Positions 14,813 to 22,608 of a stretch of DNA of 51,280 nt are shown here, piece after piece (the first letter of the stretch is position 1; each line of letters starts with the position of its first letter). A program made the translations under genes and the position numbers. The stretch is from contig CAJTUV010000025.1 of NCBI GenBank assembly GCA_910579515.1, positions 1 through 51,280 on the forward strand, written 5' to 3'. The notes beneath the pieces are model-generated. The model was not told the origin of the DNA. It searched no databases and was given only the letters and a program-made list of their open reading frames with translations. The stretch is from an uncultured Hungatella sp. Its GTDB lineage: Bacteria > Bacillota > Clostridia > Lachnospirales > Lachnospiraceae.

Positions 14813-15520
14813 ATGCAGGAAAATGCAACCACCCCGGCACAGTCCCAAGGCTCTTCCATCCGCAAATCCAAACCCAGGAAAAAGAAAAAAAATCAGGTTC
14901 CTTTTGGGTTTCTTGGATTATTGCTGATCGTAATTATAGCCTTAGTTCTGGGCCAGAAGAATGGCACGCTTGCATTATTCTGGGTATTCGGATGCTGTTT
15001 CGGATTCATTTTACAAAAGGCCCGCTTTTGTTTTACCGCCTCAATGCGTGACCCATGTATTACCGGCTCCACATCCGTTACTCGTGCGGTGCTAATCGCG
15101 TTTGCCATTACCACCATTGGATTCACGGCCATCAAGTATGGCGCGTTTGTAAATGGCGGGACCATTCCCGGTCAGAGTTATATCATGCCTGTGAGCCTGG
15201 CGACCTGTGTGGGAGGCGTCTTGTTCGGAATCGGTATGGTAATAGCAGGAGGCTGCGCCTCCGGAACCCTGATGCGTGTAGGAGAAGGATTTAGCATGCA
15301 GATGTTAAGTCTGTTCTTTTTTGTCGTCGGTTCTCTTATTGGCGCCAACCATATGGGATGGTGGACCCTTAATTTCAACGCAACAGCCCCCAGAGTATTC
15401 CTTCCAGACGTTTTCGGATGGGCGGGAGCTTTAATTTTGCAGCTGGCAGTCATCGCGCTGCTCTATGTTGCTGCAGACAAGTATGAAAAGAAACGTATGG
15501 GCAACACAGACGAAGACTAG
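14813..15520 (+). CDS. YeeE/YedE family half-transporter (thiosulfate or related sulfur import), N-terminal half
   Basis: This 235-residue membrane protein has about five helices after a basic cytoplasmic N-terminus (residues 1-28). It carries the family's conserved cysteines in KARFCFTA (about 69-76) and AGGCASGTLMR (about 146-156). YeeE/YedE proteins are usually ~350 residues with two pseudo-symmetric halves; TsuA (YeeE) imports thiosulfate through such Cys-containing funnels. Here the halves are two genes (this one and 15814-16362) with a tusA gene between. Selenium-linked YedE members exist, so selenium-compound transport is an alternative. The ATG follows AAGGAGG by 7 bp. Confidence 0.83.
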   Translation: MQENATTPAQSQGSSIRKSKPRKKKKNQVPFGFLGLLLIVIIALVLGQKNGTLALFWVFGCCFGFILQKARFCFTASMRDPCITGSTSVTRAVLIAFAITTIGFTAIKYGAFVNGGTIPGQSYIMPVSLATCVGGVLFGIGMVIAGGCASGTLMRVGEGFSMQMLSLFFFVVGSLIGANHMGWWTLNFNATAPRVFLPDVFGWAGALILQLAVIALLYVAADKYEKKRMGNTDED

Positions 15521-15568
15521 TATGCCCAGCGAAATAAAAATTATTTTTTTAAACAGGAGGAATTTATC

Positions 15569-15796
15569 ATGGCAGAATTTACAGTTGATTGCTTAGGCGA
15601 GGCTTGTCCAGTACCCCTTATGAAGGTTCAGAAGCAGATGGAGAAAATGGCGGTAGGCGATGTTTTAATCGCTCAGATCGACCATAGCTGCGCAATGAAG
15701 AATATCCCTGAGTGGGCAAGAAACAACGGACACAACGTTGAGATCGAAGAAGTAGACGACGGTGAGTGGGAAATCGTTATTGAGAAGACCAAATAA
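15569..15796 (+). CDS. TusA-family sulfur carrier, partner of the YeeE/YedE halves
   Basis: This 75-residue protein has VDCLGEACPVPLMK with CPxP Cys13. It lies between the two transporter halves, with AGGAGG before the ATG. In E. coli and Spirochaeta the YeeE transporter works with the TusA-like YeeD (TsuB), which takes sulfur from the imported thiosulfate. The gene position suggests the same job here. The paralogue at 13479-13697 lies across the LysR gene. Confidence 0.9.
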   Translation: MAEFTVDCLGEACPVPLMKVQKQMEKMAVGDVLIAQIDHSCAMKNIPEWARNNGHNVEIEEVDDGEWEIVIEKTK

Positions 15797-15813
15797 GAAA
15801 GCAGGTGTAAGCT

Positions 15814-16362
15814 TTGAAGGCTTTTTGGGATAAAGTAAGCAAGAATCATTACTATAAAATGATCTTCAAAAACCCGTTTACCTATGTAACTGGCGCTGTT
15901 CTGCTTTCCATTTTTCAAATCGCAATTTTTGCCAGCACCGGTTCTCCCTGGGGCGTGTCAGGCACCTTTGCCAACTGGGGGGCGTGGCTGTACCGCCTGG
16001 TAGGAGGAAATGTAGACAAATGGTATTACTTTTCCTCCGAAGGAGCGCAGGCAACTTTAAATAATGGAATCTTAAACCACACTGGATCCTGGCTGAATTT
16101 TGGTATCATTGTGGGAGCTCTGGTAGCAGTGCTTCTGGCTTCTCAGTTTAAGTTCAAAAAGATTAAGTCACTGAAGCAGGTAGTGGCGGCCACATTAGGC
16201 GGCCTTTTGATGGGATATGGCGCAAGACTGGCTGGCGGCTGTAATATTGGAGCCTTATATTCCAGCATTGCCTCCCTGTCTCTGTCTGGCTGGGTGTTCG
16301 CGGTCTTTCTGTTTATAGGAGCCTTTATCGGCAGCAAGCTGCTTGCGAAATACTTTATGTAA
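15814..16362 (+). CDS. YeeE/YedE family half-transporter, C-terminal half (TTG start)
   Basis: This 182-residue membrane protein begins at TTG 15814, with AGGTG 6 bp upstream and no better start nearby. It has about four helices and the conserved GGCNIGALYS motif (about 139-148), the counterpart of GGCASG in the partner half. Residues 54-80 (WGAWLYRLVGGN) are hydrophilic and probably extracellular. Together with 14813-15520 it makes a split transporter. Only 16 bp separate it from the next gene, the thioredoxin reductase-like gene. Confidence 0.82.
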   Translation: MKAFWDKVSKNHYYKMIFKNPFTYVTGAVLLSIFQIAIFASTGSPWGVSGTFANWGAWLYRLVGGNVDKWYYFSSEGAQATLNNGILNHTGSWLNFGIIVGALVAVLLASQFKFKKIKSLKQVVAATLGGLLMGYGARLAGGCNIGALYSSIASLSLSGWVFAVFLFIGAFIGSKLLAKYFM

Positions 16363-16378
16363 AAGGACGGGGTTTGTC

Positions 16379-17608
16379 ATGGAGAAGAAAATCGAAACAT
16401 ATGACGTGGTCATTATCGGCGGCGGTGCGGCCGGTCTCACATCTGCTATTTACTGCGGCAGAGCCAGATTAAAAACTCTGGTGATTGAAAAAGCGTTGGT
16501 CGGCGGCCTGGCCACCTATACCAATGAGATTGAAAATTATCCTGGATTTCCAGAAGGCGCCACTGGCTTAGGGCTGATGGAATTATTCCACAAACAGGCA
16601 AAAAAATTTGGTGTAAAGTTCAAGCTGACAGACGTAAGAGGCGTTCAGTTAGAGGGCGACGACAAGGTCGTAGAAACCTTCCGCACAGATTATCACTGTA
16701 AGTCTGTGATCATCGCCAGCGGTGGAAAGCCTCGTCTTACTAATGCTCCTAATGAAGACAAATTTTTGTATGACAAGGGAATTTCCTTCTGCGCCACTTG
16801 TGATGCAGCGGCCAACACAGACAAGACGGTTATCGTCATTGGTTCCGGAGATGCTGCCATTGAGGAAGGCATGTTCCTGACTAAATTTGCCAGCAAGGTA
16901 ATCGTCAGCGTAATGCATGAAGAGGGAAAGATGGACTGCAACGAAATCGCCAAGGAAGAGGCTTTAGCCAATCCGAAAATGGAGTTCATCTGGAATACCA
17001 CAGTGGCAGAATTCAGAGGCGACGACGAGAGACTTCGCAGCGTTGCCTTGAAAGACACCAGAACCGGAGAGATTATCGACGTTCCTGTAGACACCTGCTT
17101 TATGTTCATCGGCTATGTTCCCAACACGGAGATTTTCAAGGGAGTCGTTGACATGACCAGAGCCGGATACGTGATTACCAATGAGAAGATGGAAACCAAT
17201 ATTCCAGGCGTTTTCAGCGCTGGAGATGTGAGAGACAAATTCTTAAAACAGGTAGCCACTGCCGTAGGTGATGGAGCGATCGCCGGATATGCTGCTGAAA
17301 AATACATTGCAGAAAGCGAAATCTTTGAAAATCAGATCATGGATAAGTCCATGCCTGGAATTGTGTACATATGGAATGCCGTTGTACAGGAGAGCCGGGA
17401 TCTGCTTCCTGAGATTGAGACCTTTGAGGAAAAACACAAAGGCCAGATAAAGGTTAACAAGGTAGACGTGTACAAGTCAAACGGTATCGCCCAGAGACTT
17501 GGCATCGACACTGTTCCGGCTGTGGCCGCTATCAAAGACGGCAAGGTTGTCGGTACTCTGACAGAGGGAATCTCTGCAGAATCTTTGGAGAAGCTCTTAG
17601 GCATGTAA
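16379..17608 (+). CDS. thioredoxin reductase with C-terminal redox-dead thioredoxin-like domain
   Basis: This 409-residue flavoprotein starts at ATG 16379 (AAGGACGG upstream). It has the FAD motif GGGAAG (about 14-19), the catalytic pair CATC (Cys138/Cys141), the NADPH motif GSGDAA (155-160) and the FAD-binding GDVRD near 283. About 85 more residues follow from ~325 and look like a thioredoxin fold (late TVPAVAAIKDGKVVG, the cis-Pro region), but the usual WCxxC is WNAVVQES, so the domain has no active cysteines. It is the last gene of the YeeE/TusA operon. It may reduce the persulfide on TusA or the imported sulfur compound, with the tail as a docking domain; this is inference. Confidence 0.82.
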   Translation: MEKKIETYDVVIIGGGAAGLTSAIYCGRARLKTLVIEKALVGGLATYTNEIENYPGFPEGATGLGLMELFHKQAKKFGVKFKLTDVRGVQLEGDDKVVETFRTDYHCKSVIIASGGKPRLTNAPNEDKFLYDKGISFCATCDAAANTDKTVIVIGSGDAAIEEGMFLTKFASKVIVSVMHEEGKMDCNEIAKEEALANPKMEFIWNTTVAEFRGDDERLRSVALKDTRTGEIIDVPVDTCFMFIGYVPNTEIFKGVVDMTRAGYVITNEKMETNIPGVFSAGDVRDKFLKQVATAVGDGAIAGYAAEKYIAESEIFENQIMDKSMPGIVYIWNAVVQESRDLLPEIETFEEKHKGQIKVNKVDVYKSNGIAQRLGIDTVPAVAAIKDGKVVGTLTEGISAESLEKLLGM

Positions 17609-17630
17609 GTGAATGAGACCTTTCAGAAAA

Positions 17631-17659
17631 GGACGCCCAAAAAATGGGCGTCCTTTTTT
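17631..17659 (+). terminator. terminator of the YeeE/TusA operon
   Basis: A perfect 9-bp stem (GGACGCCCA 17631-17639 / TGGGCGTCC 17645-17653) is followed by six T. It ends just before the 3' end of the convergent CBS gene. Confidence 0.92.
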
Positions 17660-17662
17660 CGC

Positions 17663-18163
17663 TTATCCCCTGTCCGCACAACAATTCTCAGTCTGAAACT
17701 CCCTGGACAATGCCATCTGAAGCAGATTTGGCTTTGCAAAGACACTCTCCTCTTCTTTCCGCTTCAAAATCAAATTGTAACAATATCGAATGATATCCTT
17801 CCTGGTGATAATCCCAATAAAATTCTTCTGATCATCCACTACAGGGACAAAGTTTTGATTCAGCGCCTTATCAATTAAATCTTCCATGGAGGCGTTTACG
17901 TACACCGGACGGTTGTCCAGCCGCCGTTTAATCGTCGCAACCGATATGTGCTCTGCATCCTTTAAGTTCAGACTATACTGATTTTTGATTCCCCACAGCA
18001 TATCCCCTTCTGTGATAGTTCCAATATATTTGCCCTGTCTGTTAATCATTGGCACTGCAGAGTATTTATGATACTCCATCTTCTCTAAAGCCTGTCTCAG
18101 CGTCTCATCATCATAGATAAAAGCCACTTCACTTTTTGGTGTCAAAAAAAATAAAATGTTCAT
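17663..18163 (-). CDS. CBS-domain pair protein
   Basis: This 166-residue protein has two CBS motifs (about 10-60 and 75-130), including the SAVPMINRQGKYIGTITEGDMLW and VPVVDDQKNFIGIITRKDII strands. It has no attached enzyme or membrane domain. Stand-alone CBS pairs sense adenine nucleotides; in Firmicutes CbpB-like proteins bind c-di-AMP. The start at 18163 (ATG after GGGAGAACGT) is chosen over the frame extending to 18229. The start codon itself lies in one arm of a 13-bp inverted repeat, described separately. Confidence 0.8.
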   Translation of the reverse strand: MNILFFLTPKSEVAFIYDDETLRQALEKMEYHKYSAVPMINRQGKYIGTITEGDMLWGIKNQYSLNLKDAEHISVATIKRRLDNRPVYVNASMEDLIDKALNQNFVPVVDDQKNFIGIITRKDIIRYCYNLILKRKEEESVFAKPNLLQMALSREFQTENCCADRG

Positions 18164-18227
18164 ACGTTCTCCCACTTTCCAATAATCCTTTTCTAGTATA
18201 AAGGATACCTCTGAAGAACGTATGAAC
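18158..18227 (-). promoter_or_regulatory. nested inverted repeat over the CBS gene start
   Basis: GTTCATACGTTCT (18158-18170) and its exact reverse complement (18215-18227) are 44 bp apart. On the minus strand the proximal arm contains the end of the ribosome site and the ATG of the CBS gene. A second repeat, ATCCTTT...AAAGGAT, lies inside the loop, and TATACT (a possible -10) is between these inner arms. The element is either a structure that hides the start codon or an operator. Confidence 0.6.
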
Positions 18228-18255
18228 AAATTATTAGAATTTTATAAATTATCTC

Positions 18256-19038
18256 TTACTCAAAAAATCCGACTGGGTCAATAGACTCTCCATTATGCTG
18301 CAATTCAAAATACACATTGCTGCCTTCTACTGAATAGTACTTTGTCGGCTCTGCCACATACCCAAGAATGCGTCCGGCCTCCATATACTCATTTTCTACC
18401 ACCTGGATTTCCTTTAATTGTCCACAAGTAGCCAGATAGTCGTTTCCCAAGTCCAAAACCACATAGTTACCGATTTCCTCGTTGACCCCGACTGCCACCA
18501 CTCTTGCATTGGCTGGCGCCGTTACAGGCTGACTCACCTCTGCCTGAATTACTACGCCTGGGTTACATTGATACTGCTCCAGGGTTGGGAAAAAGATGGT
18601 TGACTCCATACTGTAATCCAAAAGAATATTTCCCCGTACAGGCCAGGTAATTTTGCTGGTATCCACAAAATTCAACACCAGAGGAACCGCCGCCTCCTGA
18701 CCAGCTCCAACCTGGGCCGCCTGCGTATTTTCAGTTTGGCTGCTTTTCTTATTTTGTGCAACCTTAGTTTCAGATTCCTTCGTCCTTTGTCCTGCCGGAG
18801 CCGTCTGAGGCTCTTCTCTCATGGCGTTTGAACTTCCTGCCACCTGAGTAGGTTTTACTTCGTTATCCTCTGCAATTAAAGCTCCCGGCTCCTGCATTTC
18901 CATGTACGGATTTTCTTCTGGAGCGTTTCCTCTTTGAATGGTAACCACACCTGCTGCGGCAACAATAGTCAGCAGGCCCAAGACTAACATGACAAGAAAT
19001 AGTTTGTCCTTAAATAATTGATTGAATTTCTCTTTCAC
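18256..19038 (-). CDS. spoIIQ: SpoIIQ-like forespore membrane protein, degenerate M23/LytM domain
   Basis: This 260-residue protein starts at GTG 19036-19038 (GAGGTG 7 bp upstream). It has one membrane anchor (about 12-33), a Gln/Thr/Ala-rich linker to ~115 and a C-terminal LytM/M23 fold (about 125-260). The zinc-peptidase residues are replaced: HxGxD is NPGVV, the HL motif is CGQL, and the HxHF segment reads NVYFE. It therefore should not cut peptidoglycan. It lies just downstream of spoIID, the usual pairing. SpoIIQ forms the Q-AH channel between forespore and mother cell. The family is clear; orthology to SpoIIQ is inferred from neighbour and anchor. Confidence 0.8.
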   Translation of the reverse strand: MKEKFNQLFKDKLFLVMLVLGLLTIVAAAGVVTIQRGNAPEENPYMEMQEPGALIAEDNEVKPTQVAGSSNAMREEPQTAPAGQRTKESETKVAQNKKSSQTENTQAAQVGAGQEAAVPLVLNFVDTSKITWPVRGNILLDYSMESTIFFPTLEQYQCNPGVVIQAEVSQPVTAPANARVVAVGVNEEIGNYVVLDLGNDYLATCGQLKEIQVVENEYMEAGRILGYVAEPTKYYSVEGSNVYFELQHNGESIDPVGFFE

Positions 19039-19083
19039 CGTTTATCACCTCGGTACTATTCTTACCAAAGGCAAATGACTTAT

Positions 19084-20052
19084 TCACGTTTTTGGAGAAA
19101 TAATTACAATATTTTGATAATAGTACTTTAAAATTTCCTCAGCCCCTTTTCCTTCTCTTGCCATTGCGTCGGCTCCATACTGGCTGAGGCCGTATCCATG
19201 ACCAATGCCCTTGCAGATAATTCGTATTTTTCCTTCCCGTTCCTCCATGGTAAACGATGAAGAAGGAAGGCTTAACGCCTGTCTGATTTCCTCTCCGCTG
19301 TAAATATGAGCGCCTATCTGAATCTCTTTCACATATCCGCCCTTCTCCCGACCTACAAGCTGAAAAGTCGCCATAACCTGCTCCTCGGTAAGATCTGCTT
19401 CGGAAAGCAGACGAACCACCTCGCTTGGTTCCCATTCTGTCACAGTCAGATATCCTTCCGCCTCCACATCCCAATGGCTGTCCACAGATTTTAAATACGG
19501 ATGAGCTTCATCGCCTTCTCTGGTAGTTCCGGCACTTGCCCGATGGAACAAAGGCTCCATGCGTTCCATCTGTCCATCCTCTTGTCCCAGGGCCATCACC
19601 AGCCCTCTTGTCTCCTTCACCGCTTCACTTATTTTGTCATAGTATTCCACAAATTTCTCTCTTCCCCACATGGACTCCATCTGGGTCTCTCCCAGATAAT
19701 TCAGCCCCAGGTCTGCTTCTGCCGCCTCGGTTTTTCCTTCCATCTTTCCGTAAATATAGGTCCTGGCAATGATCGCCTGAGCCTTTATTGCCTCTGGCTC
19801 ATACTCAGCCGGAATCTGCCTCGCCACGATTCCTACAAGATAAGTCTCCACGTCCACATATCCCTTCTGTCCATTGTTTATGTAAATCCTTTTTCCAGAA
19901 TCCTCCCCCTCCTCTTGTCTCATCCACAAAGCGCCTCCTTCTCCAAAACCGCTCTTGTCAGTTCCGTTTACTCCCCCGCTCCACGCCAGAGTCACCACAT
20001 AGGGAAGCAACAGCGCTGCCAAAATTCCGATCCAAATCCGATGGACACGCAT
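19084..20052 (-). CDS. spoIID: stage II sporulation protein D, peptidoglycan lytic transglycosylase
   Basis: This 322-residue protein has an N-terminal anchor (about 5-24) and a SpoIID domain. The segment VARQIPAEYEPEAIKAQAIIARTY (about 77-99) carries the conserved acid and KAQ...ART residues. A late GHGYGLSQYGADAMA motif (about 285-300) is also typical. It makes denuded glycan strands during engulfment with SpoIIM and SpoIIP, under sigma-E in the mother cell. The start ATG is at 20050-20052. Its ribosome site (GAAAGGGGG) lies within the 3' arm of the terminator hairpin described next. A start at 20070 would run through that hairpin. Confidence 0.92.
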   Translation of the reverse strand: MRVHRIWIGILAALLLPYVVTLAWSGGVNGTDKSGFGEGGALWMRQEEGEDSGKRIYINNGQKGYVDVETYLVGIVARQIPAEYEPEAIKAQAIIARTYIYGKMEGKTEAAEADLGLNYLGETQMESMWGREKFVEYYDKISEAVKETRGLVMALGQEDGQMERMEPLFHRASAGTTREGDEAHPYLKSVDSHWDVEAEGYLTVTEWEPSEVVRLLSEADLTEEQVMATFQLVGREKGGYVKEIQIGAHIYSGEEIRQALSLPSSSFTMEEREGKIRIICKGIGHGYGLSQYGADAMAREGKGAEEILKYYYQNIVIISPKT

Positions 20053-20104
20053 AAAAAAGCCCCCTTTCAAAAACTGCTATTTACAGTTTATGAAAGAGGG
20101 CTTT
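20053..20104 (-). terminator. terminator of ileS-glgP overlapping the spoIID ribosome site
   Basis: On the minus strand AAAGCCCTCTTTCA pairs with TGAAAGGGGGCTTT across a short loop, with AAACTG/CAGTTT inner pairs, and is followed by a run of T. The ATG of spoIID follows at once. The same AGGGGG arm is the spoIID ribosome-binding site. Confidence 0.8.
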
Positions 20105-20119
20105 CTCTTATTCTAAGTT

Positions 20120-22579
20120 TTACAGCTTCACATCAACTCTGTCCAAATGCCAGATATCTTCTACATACTCCCGAATGGTCCGGTCAGAGGAAAACTTCCC
20201 AGAGCAGGCAACATTCAAAATTGCAGCTTTCGCCCACCAGCTCTTGTTCATATAGGCCTCTCCAATCTTTTTTTCCGCCTCTGCGTAAGCTCTGAAATCC
20301 TTCAGGATGAAATACATATCCGCTTTATCCATGCCGCTTGCGTGGAGCAGAGAATCATAAATCTCCTTAAACAAATTGTGGTCCCCATTAGAATACGTTC
20401 CGTTCGTTAACTGATCCAGTACTTTGTGAATATCTGGATCACTGTTATACATATCTATGGGGCGATACCCGCCGTTCTTTTCAAAATTAATCACCTCATC
20501 CGCAGAAAGTCCGAAGATAAACGCATACTCCTCTCCCACTTCCTCTACAATCTCCACATTGGCACCATCCATGGTTCCTATGGTGATAGCGCCGTTTAAC
20601 ATAAACTTCATATTTCCGGTACCGGAAGCCTCTTTACTTGCAGTGGAAATCTGCTCGCTGATATCTGCAGCCGCAAAAATCAGCTCTGCATTAGACACAC
20701 GGTAATCCTCAATAAACACAACCTTCATCTTTCCCTTAATATCAGGGTCATTGTTCACCACATCTGCAACCGCGTTAATCAGCTTGATCGTCAGCTTTGC
20801 ACGACGGTATCCTGCCGCAGCCTTGGCTCCGAAAATAAAGGTTCTTGGAGCCATCTCCATGTCTGGATTCTCCTTTAACTGATTGTACAGATACATCACA
20901 TGGAGAATGTTCATCAGCTGGCGCTTGTACTCATGAAGCCTCTTTACCTGGACGTCGAAAATAGAATTTGGATCTACCTCGATACCATTGTGCTCCTTGA
21001 TATATTTGGCCAGGCGAACCTTATTTTGATATTTAATCTCCATAAATTCCTTCTGAGCCGTCTTATCCTCTGCAAACTTTTTAAGTCCCTCAATCAGAGA
21101 AAGATCTGTCACCCAATCCTTTGTCCCCAGCTTCTTGGTAACCCAGGCAGCCAAAAGGGGATTTCCATGAAGAAGGAAACGCCTCTGAGTGATGCCATTG
21201 GTCTTGTTATTAAACTTCTGGGGCATCATCTCATAGAAATACCTTAATTCCTGCTTTTCCAGAATTTCCGTGTGGAGTCTGGCAACGCCATTGACAGAAA
21301 AGCTTCCCGCAATGGCCAGATATGCCATTCTCACCTTGCCGTTATACAAAATCGCCATCTTGGAAACCCGATCCTCGTCTCCTGGATACATTCTGCGAAT
21401 CTGTTCCGTAAACCGTCGGTTAATTTCCTCCACAATCTGATAAATGCGGGGAAGCAGATTGGAAAACAGATCAATCGGCCACTTCTCCAAAGCCTCCGCC
21501 ATAATCGTATGGTTGGTGTAAGCGCAGGTCTTGGTGGTCACATCCCATGCTTCCTCCCAGGTAAGCCCTTCCTCATCCAGAAGAATACGCATAAGTTCTG
21601 GAACGGCAACCGTAGGATGGGTGTCATTTAACTGGAATACGTTCTTTTCATAGAACTTCCGAATATCGCTGTGATTCTGTTTATACCGCTCCACAGCCCT
21701 CTGTACGCTGGCGGAAATGAAGAAATATTGCTGCTTTAAGCGAAGTTCCTTTCCTGCATAGTGATTGTCATTAGGATACAAAACCTCACAGATATTCTTT
21801 GCCAGGTTTTCCTGCTCCACAGCCTTCTGATAGTCTCCCTTGTCAAAAGAATCCAAATTAAAAGTGTTAATCGGCTGAGCATCCCAGATGCGCAGAGTGT
21901 TCACCACATTGTTGCCGTAGCCCACAATGGGAAGGTCATAGGGAACCGCCATAACAGACTGGTATCCCTCCTGAACATAGCGGTCCTTTCCATCTTCCCT
22001 GATTACCCTGACATAACCGCCAAATTTAACCTCTTTAGAGTATTCAGATCTGCGAACCTCAAATGGATTGCCATCCTTTAACCACTCGTCTGGAACTTCT
22101 ACCTGGAATCCGTTTTCAATCTTCTGCTTAAACATTCCATAATGATAGCGGATTCCACAGCCGTAAACTTCGTAGCCCAAAGTAGCCAGAGAATCCAGAA
22201 AACAGGCTGCAAGGCGGCCTAAACCGCCGTTTCCAAGTGCTGCATCCGGCTCCTGATCCTCCAGATAGTTTAGATCAAGCCCCATCTCCTCCAGGGCTTC
22301 CTTCACGTCCTGATAGGCGGTCAGATTAATTAAGTTGTTGCCCAAAGCTCTTCCCATAAGAAATTCCATAGACAGATAGTACAAAGTCTTGGCATCTTTT
22401 TTTTCAAACTCCCTGCGGCTGGCTATCCACTGATCCACAATCATATTTTTCACTGCGTGAGCCACTGCCTGATAAATCTCCTGGGAGGTAGCGTCCTCTA
22501 ACGTCTTACGAAACTGATTCTTCAACGCATACGCCACCGAATAGCGAAACTCCTGCTTGTCAAACTTTTTCATTTCCAT
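20120..22579 (-). CDS. glgP: glycogen/maltodextrin phosphorylase
   Basis: This 819-residue enzyme has the usual length for GlgP. It has the GNGGLGRLAACFLDS motif (about 107-121), RRFLLHGNP and the PLP-lysine segment SGTGNMKFMLNGA near residue 658. It removes glucose-1-phosphate from alpha-1,4 glucans. The start ATG 22579 has AAGGAG 9 bp upstream; a frame to 22603 begins before that site. It lies 29 bp downstream of ileS on the same strand and is probably read through from the T-box-controlled transcript, an odd pairing. A terminator follows. Confidence 0.95.
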   Translation of the reverse strand: MEMKKFDKQEFRYSVAYALKNQFRKTLEDATSQEIYQAVAHAVKNMIVDQWIASRREFEKKDAKTLYYLSMEFLMGRALGNNLINLTAYQDVKEALEEMGLDLNYLEDQEPDAALGNGGLGRLAACFLDSLATLGYEVYGCGIRYHYGMFKQKIENGFQVEVPDEWLKDGNPFEVRRSEYSKEVKFGGYVRVIREDGKDRYVQEGYQSVMAVPYDLPIVGYGNNVVNTLRIWDAQPINTFNLDSFDKGDYQKAVEQENLAKNICEVLYPNDNHYAGKELRLKQQYFFISASVQRAVERYKQNHSDIRKFYEKNVFQLNDTHPTVAVPELMRILLDEEGLTWEEAWDVTTKTCAYTNHTIMAEALEKWPIDLFSNLLPRIYQIVEEINRRFTEQIRRMYPGDEDRVSKMAILYNGKVRMAYLAIAGSFSVNGVARLHTEILEKQELRYFYEMMPQKFNNKTNGITQRRFLLHGNPLLAAWVTKKLGTKDWVTDLSLIEGLKKFAEDKTAQKEFMEIKYQNKVRLAKYIKEHNGIEVDPNSIFDVQVKRLHEYKRQLMNILHVMYLYNQLKENPDMEMAPRTFIFGAKAAAGYRRAKLTIKLINAVADVVNNDPDIKGKMKVVFIEDYRVSNAELIFAAADISEQISTASKEASGTGNMKFMLNGAITIGTMDGANVEIVEEVGEEYAFIFGLSADEVINFEKNGGYRPIDMYNSDPDIHKVLDQLTNGTYSNGDHNLFKEIYDSLLHASGMDKADMYFILKDFRAYAEAEKKIGEAYMNKSWWAKAAILNVACSGKFSSDRTIREYVEDIWHLDRVDVKL

Positions 22580-22608
22580 TGCTGCTTTCTCCTTTTGCCT
22601 CATAAGTT

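Noticed and set aside
19501..20295. 264-codon plus-strand frame across spoIID and the glgP end
   Set aside because: Shadow of spoIID and glgP on the opposite strand. It has no ribosome site and an unlikely composition (Ser/His/Pro/Leu rich).
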